Below, one piece after another: positions 60,651 through 64,000 of a DNA stretch of 64,000 nt. Source of the stretch: JAWLHK01 sp041690355 [NCBI: bacterium] (GTDB lineage Bacteria > J088 > JAWLBW01); NCBI GenBank assembly GCA_041690355.1, contig JAWLHK010000010.1:1-64000 (forward strand), read 5' to 3'. Position numbers and translations under genes: made by a program. The notes under the pieces are model-generated. The model worked only from the letters and a program-made list of their open reading frames with translations, made no database searches and was not told the DNA's origin. Numbering within the stretch: position 1 is the stretch's first letter; the number at the start of each line of letters is the position of its first letter.

Positions 60651-60841
60651 ATCTCGGACTGAAGACCCCCCTGTCGTCCCCCGAAGGGGGACCCTTCGAT
60701 GTACCAGAGCGCCGATCGCCAGTGACCCGGAACTTTCGACATAGAACCTTATACCCTGAAGATCGCACTGTTGCTTCCCGAAATTGGGCCCCGACAGGCG
60801 GCCGTCCTGGTACCGAGAGGGAACCGTATGGCTCTCGGAGC

Positions 60842-60855
60842 GTTCCACGTGGAAC
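60842..60855. promoter_or_regulatory. parS site 6
   Basis: GTTCCACGTGGAAC, 205 bp after site 5 in a diverged repeat unit, just before the C-rich tract upstream of mnmG. Confidence 0.9.
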
Positions 60856-60897
60856 ATGACCTACCCAACGGCCCCCCTTGCCCTTGCCGCGTACTTC

Positions 60898-60952
60898 GTC
60901 CCCCACTCCCCCACTCCCCCACTCCCCCGCTCCCCTCTTCCCCCCTCCCCGC
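60898..60952. repeat. C-rich tract upstream of mnmG
   Basis: Repeats of CCCCCACT and CCCCCGCT form a tract like those at 30.2, 32.2 and 37.7 kb, ending about 55 bp before the mnmG start. The minus strand has many G-runs and could form a quadruplex. Confidence 0.7.
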
Positions 60953-61007
60953 GAAAACCCCCACGGACACATTTGCGCCAAACCCTCACCTCGTACATCA
61001 TATAGGG

Positions 61008-62879
61008 ATGCTCGCATTCGACGTCATCGTCGTCGGGGCCGGTCACGCCGGCGTCGAAGCCGCCCTCGCATCCGCACGGATGGGTCGGCGCACGATGCTC
61101 ATGACCCTCAACCTCGACACCGTCGCCAAGGCCAGCTGCAACCCCGCCATCGGCGGCATCGGCAAGGGCCACCTCGTCAAGGAGATCGATGCCCTCGGCG
61201 GCGAGATGGCCAAGGCCACCGACGCGACCGGCATCCAGTTCCGCCTGCTGAATCGCTCCAAGGGTCCCGCCGTGCGGGCCTCGCGCGCGCAGATCGACCG
61301 CTGGGACTATGCCGCCTACATGAAGCTCGTGTGCGAGCGCACCGCGAATCTAACCCTGAAGCAGGCCACCGTCGAACGCCTCGTCGTCGAAAACGGCAGG
61401 GTCGCGGGCGTCGTCACCCAGTTCGGACAGGCCTATTCCGCCCGCGCCGTCATCATCACGACCGGAACCTTTCTGCAGGGGCTCATCCACATGGGGCACC
61501 AGCGCCAGCCCGCCGGACGCGCAGGAGATCCCCCCGCCCTCAAACTCTCCGACCAGTTCCGCGACCTCGGCCTCAAGGTAGGCCGCCTGAAGACCGGCAC
61601 CTGCCCGCGCATCGACGGCAAAACCATCGATTTCTCAAGGCTCGAACGCCAGGACGGTGATGAAAATCCCCTCCCCTTCTCCTTCGCTACCGAACGGATC
61701 ACCCAGACCCAGCGCCCCTGCTGGATCACGCACACCAATGCGCGTACGCACACAGTCATCCGCGAGAACCTCGGGGCCAGCGCCATGTACGGCGGACAGA
61801 TCCAGAGCCGCGGCCCGCGCTACTGCCCGAGCATCGAAGACAAGGTCGTGCGCTTCGCCGAGAAGGAGAGCCACCAGATCTTTCTCGAGCCCGAGGGGCG
61901 CGAAACGATGGAGTACTACCCGAACGGTCTTTCGACCTCCCTGCCCCTCGAGGTCCAGATCGAGTTCCTGCATACCATCCCCGGTCTCGAGCACGTCGAG
62001 ATCATGCGCCCCGGCTATGCCATCGAGTACGATTTCGTAGACCCCACCGAGCTGCAGCCAACCCTCGAGGTGCGCGCGCTACCCGGCCTCTACCTCGCCG
62101 GCCAGATCAACGGGACGACCGGATACGAAGAGGCCGCGGCCCAGGGCATCATGGCGGGCATCAACGCCGCCCTGGCCATCGCCGGCGACGAGCCGCTCGT
62201 ACTGCGCCGCGACGAGGCCTACATCGGCGTGCTTATCGACGACCTGATCACGAAGGGAACCGACGAACCCTACCGCATGTTCACGAGCCGCGCCGAGCAT
62301 CGTCTCATTCTGCGCGAAGACAACGCCGACGAGCGCCTGAACCACCACGGCCGCCGCGTCGGTCTGCTCCCCGAAGAGCGCTGGAAGTTGTGGGAAACCA
62401 AAGCGGACAAAATCCGTCAGGTTTTCAAGGACCTGGAGAGCGCGCGAATCGCCCCCTCCGACACCGTGCACAAGTTATTCACAGCCGTGGGCGAACCGCC
62501 CCTGCGCGAAACCGTGAACGGAAAACAGTTCCTGAAGCGTCCGCATGTACAGTTCAGCCACCTCGAGGCCCTGGGCGTACTCTCCGAACCCGTGCCAGCC
62601 GCCGTGGCCGAGCAGGTCGAGATCCGCATCAAGTACGAAGGCTATCTCAAGCGCCAGGAAGCTGAAGTCGAGCGCATGGCCAGGGTCGAACTCACGCGCA
62701 TCCCCGCAGAGTTCGACTACCGCCTGCCCGGCCTGAGCAACGAGGTGCAGGAAAAGTTGCGCCGCCACCAGCCGCAGACCCTCGGGCACGCCTCGCGTAT
62801 CCCGGGCATCACGCCCGCCGCGCTCTCCATCCTCTCGGTCTTTCTGGACAAGGAACGCCGCGCCCGCGCAGCCACCTGA
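61008..62879 (+). CDS. mnmG: tRNA uridine-5-carboxymethylaminomethyl modification enzyme MnmG
   Basis: The 623-residue FAD protein has the Rossmann motif [14 protein letters not shown] (about 7-20), [22 protein letters not shown] (about 46), [11 protein letters not shown], the GYEEAAAQG motif near residue 370 and the helical C-terminal domain that contacts MnmE. Length is typical. The ATG at 61008 gives the normal N-terminus; an upstream in-frame extension lies in the parS and C-rich repeats. The codon run H-K-L-F-T near residue 489 uses a TTA Leu and creates a TTATTCACA sequence, a DnaA box, at 62475-62483. Confidence 0.98.
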   Translation: MLAFDVIVVGAGHAGVEAALASARMGRRTMLMTLNLDTVAKASCNPAIGGIGKGHLVKEIDALGGEMAKATDATGIQFRLLNRSKGPAVRASRAQIDRWDYAAYMKLVCERTANLTLKQATVERLVVENGRVAGVVTQFGQAYSARAVIITTGTFLQGLIHMGHQRQPAGRAGDPPALKLSDQFRDLGLKVGRLKTGTCPRIDGKTIDFSRLERQDGDENPLPFSFATERITQTQRPCWITHTNARTHTVIRENLGASAMYGGQIQSRGPRYCPSIEDKVVRFAEKESHQIFLEPEGRETMEYYPNGLSTSLPLEVQIEFLHTIPGLEHVEIMRPGYAIEYDFVDPTELQPTLEVRALPGLYLAGQINGTTGYEEAAAQGIMAGINAALAIAGDEPLVLRRDEAYIGVLIDDLITKGTDEPYRMFTSRAEHRLILREDNADERLNHHGRRVGLLPEERWKLWETKADKIRQVFKDLESARIAPSDTVHKLFTAVGEPPLRETVNGKQFLKRPHVQFSHLEALGVLSEPVPAAVAEQVEIRIKYEGYLKRQEAEVERMARVELTRIPAEFDYRLPGLSNEVQEKLRRHQPQTLGHASRIPGITPAALSILSVFLDKERRARAAT

Positions 62880-62933
62880 GTCCGGCTCCCGCCGTGGTCT
62901 CTCCCGCGGAACTCCGCCCGTATTGCTGTGCGA

Positions 62934-63560
62934 TTACTCGGCCTGCGGCGCGGCCACTTCCGCCTTGCGGGCACGCAGTTCCTCGACGGCCAGATCGATC
63001 CGGCTCCACAGCTCGTCTCTTCCCCGCCCCGTCTCCGAGGAGTAGATCGTGAACGCGTCGGTCGGGAGATCGAGCGTGTCGCTCATGACCTTGCGGCTCT
63101 TGGCGATCTGATTGTTCGAGAGCTTGTCTGCCTTCGTGAGCACGAGAATGGTCGGCTTCTCGAGCTCCTGCAGCCAGTCGAGCAGCGCGATGTCATCCTT
63201 CGTCGGCGGATGACGAATGTCGAGGATGTGCACGACCGCGGCCAGAGAGTCAGCCTCGGCGATGTAGCGGCCGATCATCGGGCCCCACTGCTTCTTGAGA
63301 CTCATCGGCACCTTGGCATATCCATAGCCGGGCAGGTCGACGACGTACATCTTCTTGTTCAGCAGGACGAAGTTGAGCAGCTGCGTGCGCCCCGGCGTGC
63401 GCGAGACGCGCATGACGTTTCTGCGGTTGAGCAGATTGTTGATCAGGCTCGACTTACCGACGTTGCTGCGCCCCGCAAAGGCGACGGCGGGGAGCGCGTC
63501 CTTCGGCCACTGCTCGGGCTTGATGGCCGATTTCACGAACTCGACCGAATTCACCTTCAT
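62934..63560 (-). CDS. engB: Ribosome biogenesis GTPase EngB/YihA
   Basis: The 208-residue GTPase has the family order: FAGRSNVGKSSLINNLLNR (G1 at about 29-36), GRTQLLNF (G2 region), DLPGYGYA (G3), TKAD (G4) and SSETGRG (G5). Essential in many bacteria for 50S subunit assembly. The ATG at 63560 overlaps the stop of the aminotransferase gene by 4 bp; an earlier in-frame start (three extra residues) is possible. The C-terminal tail is charged. It is convergent with mnmG, with 54 bp between them. Confidence 0.97.
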   Translation of the reverse strand: MKVNSVEFVKSAIKPEQWPKDALPAVAFAGRSNVGKSSLINNLLNRRNVMRVSRTPGRTQLLNFVLLNKKMYVVDLPGYGYAKVPMSLKKQWGPMIGRYIAEADSLAAVVHILDIRHPPTKDDIALLDWLQELEKPTILVLTKADKLSNNQIAKSRKVMSDTLDLPTDAFTIYSSETGRGRDELWSRIDLAVEELRARKAEVAAPQAE

Positions 63561-64000
63561 GCAAACCACCTTTCGAGGCGCTTCAGCCCCTCGCGGATGC
63601 GCTCCATGCCCGTCGCATAGGAGAAACGCAGAAAACCGGGCGCGCCGAAATCGTCGCCCGGCGTGACGGCCACGTGAGTCTCTTCAAGTATCCTGCGCGC
63701 AAAAGCAATCGTATCTTCCGTTCGCCCGCGCACATCGGCGAGCACATAGAACGCACCCAGCGGATCGACCGGAATTCCCAGTCCCACGCGGCGAAGACCC
63801 GCGAGCATGGCCTGCCGCCGCTCGTCATAGGCCGAGCGCATCCGCAAGGTCTCTTCGCGAACCCGCGAATCTTCGAGCGCCGCGAAGCCGCCGCGCTGGG
63901 CGAAGCTGTTGGCGGCGATCATGAGGTTCTGCTGCAGCACTTCCATGACGCGCGCATACCCGGGGGGAACGATGACGTAGCCGAGCCGCCAGCCGGTCAT
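63557..64000 (-). CDS. Class I/II PLP aminotransferase, C-terminal part
   Basis: The 147 visible residues are the C-terminal part of a fold-type I aminotransferase: MTGWRLGYVIVPP follows the PLP lysine in this family, so the lysine and the first half lie beyond the right edge. The terminal domain has PLGAFYVLADVRG, VTPGDDFGAPGFLRFSYATGMERI and a substrate-carboxylate Arg in LRFSYA. The closest types are aspartate/tyrosine/aromatic aminotransferases. The gene overlaps the engB start by 4 bp, suggesting co-transcription. The visible Met is not the true start. Confidence 0.92.
   Translation of the reverse strand: MTGWRLGYVIVPPGYARVMEVLQQNLMIAANSFAQRGGFAALEDSRVREETLRMRSAYDERRQAMLAGLRRVGLGIPVDPLGAFYVLADVRGRTEDTIAFARRILEETHVAVTPGDDFGAPGFLRFSYATGMERIREGLKRLERWFA

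Larger units (their letters stand above)
60126..60860. repeat. 107-bp tandem repeats carrying parS sites
   Basis: Five regular units with period 107, 106, 107 and 107 bp and one diverged unit fill the mnmE-mnmG gap. Each unit runs: CCCTGTCGTCCCCC-GAAG-GGGGGAC hairpin, GAGAAGCGGGCATCC, TGGTACCGAGAGGGAACCG and then the parS palindrome followed by CATCTCGGACT. The last unit (about 60750-60860) keeps TGGTACCGAGAGGGAACCG and parS, but its hairpin is worn. The hairpin core is shared with the repeats at 39.6 kb. Open frames across the array arise from the repeat and are not genes. Confidence 0.93.

Noticed and set aside
60126-60860. Possible CRISPR array
   Set aside because: The repeat unit is 107 bp and nearly continuous, without unique spacers, and no cas gene is present.
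59971-61017. Long open frames on both strands across the mnmE-mnmG gap (up to 348 codons)
   Set aside because: They are made of the 107-bp repeats, which are not a multiple of three, and read Pro/Arg/Gly-rich non-protein sequence; the repeat and parS sites explain them.
62475-62483. Replication origin inside mnmG
   Set aside because: Only one DnaA box was seen and no AT-rich unwinding region, so the box is noted but not called an origin.
1-64000. tRNA, rRNA, insertion sequences and prophage
   Set aside because: No cloverleaf-like segment with T-loop sequence, no rRNA and no transposase or integrase frame was found on either strand by reading.

Overview
The window comes from the chromosome of a GC-rich, double-membrane bacterium. 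A complete Tol-Pal envelope operon, many lipoproteins and outer-membrane-type proteins, TIGR02147-family and DUF5985 proteins, and parS sites with a GTTCCACGTGGAAC core suggest a myxobacterial or other deltaproteobacterial-type lineage. No rRNA is present, so the phylum is only a guess. No transposase, integrase, phage gene, CRISPR array, tRNA or rRNA was seen.

Layout. 1-4.1 kb is less GC-rich than the rest and holds a regulator of the TIGR02147 family overlapping a very large surface lipoprotein that runs off the left edge. 4.1-9.2 kb holds a small secreted protein and then a tight operon of an unknown protein, a three-domain KaiC-like ATPase and a GAF histidine kinase. 9.4-17.3 kb holds an M20 peptidase, a broken PAP2 phosphatase, the manganese exporter MntP and two glycosidase lipoproteins (GH30 and GH3). 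17.4-25.8 kb holds two DUF5985 membrane proteins, a small unknown protein and, divergently, a 1671-residue soluble hybrid kinase built on about ten 92-residue double-HAMP units, followed by a second REC-PAS-GAF kinase. 25.9-31.8 kb holds a TetR regulator, an unknown lipoprotein and two dihaem cytochromes c. 32-40.4 kb holds a metallo-hydrolase, small unknowns, paired lipoproteins, an ABC-F ATPase, an SRPBCC protein and a hotdog thioesterase, with several families of intergenic repeats. 40.5-47.5 kb holds recA, a barrel-like outer-membrane protein, a FecR-like protein and two signalling proteins.

From 57.2 down to 47.5 kb on the minus strand lies one very compact run of eleven genes: PHP lipoprotein, tolQ, tolR, tolA, tolB, pal, cpoB, cysteine desulfurase, PrcB-like, tsaD and enoyl-CoA hydratase. 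From 57.4 to 62.9 kb on the plus strand lie a LysW-like zinc ribbon, a triple-BON protein, a structured RNA ending in a strong terminator, mnmE, an array of six parS sites carried in 107-bp repeats, and mnmG. engB and part of an aminotransferase close the window.

The main points for follow-up are: the parS array between mnmE and mnmG, which suggests the origin-proximal centromere region; the three-domain KaiC operon; the poly-HAMP kinase; the structured RNA before mnmE; a recurrent -10 box placed 6-7 bases before start codons, which suggests leaderless transcripts; and the dispersed hairpin and C-rich intergenic repeats.
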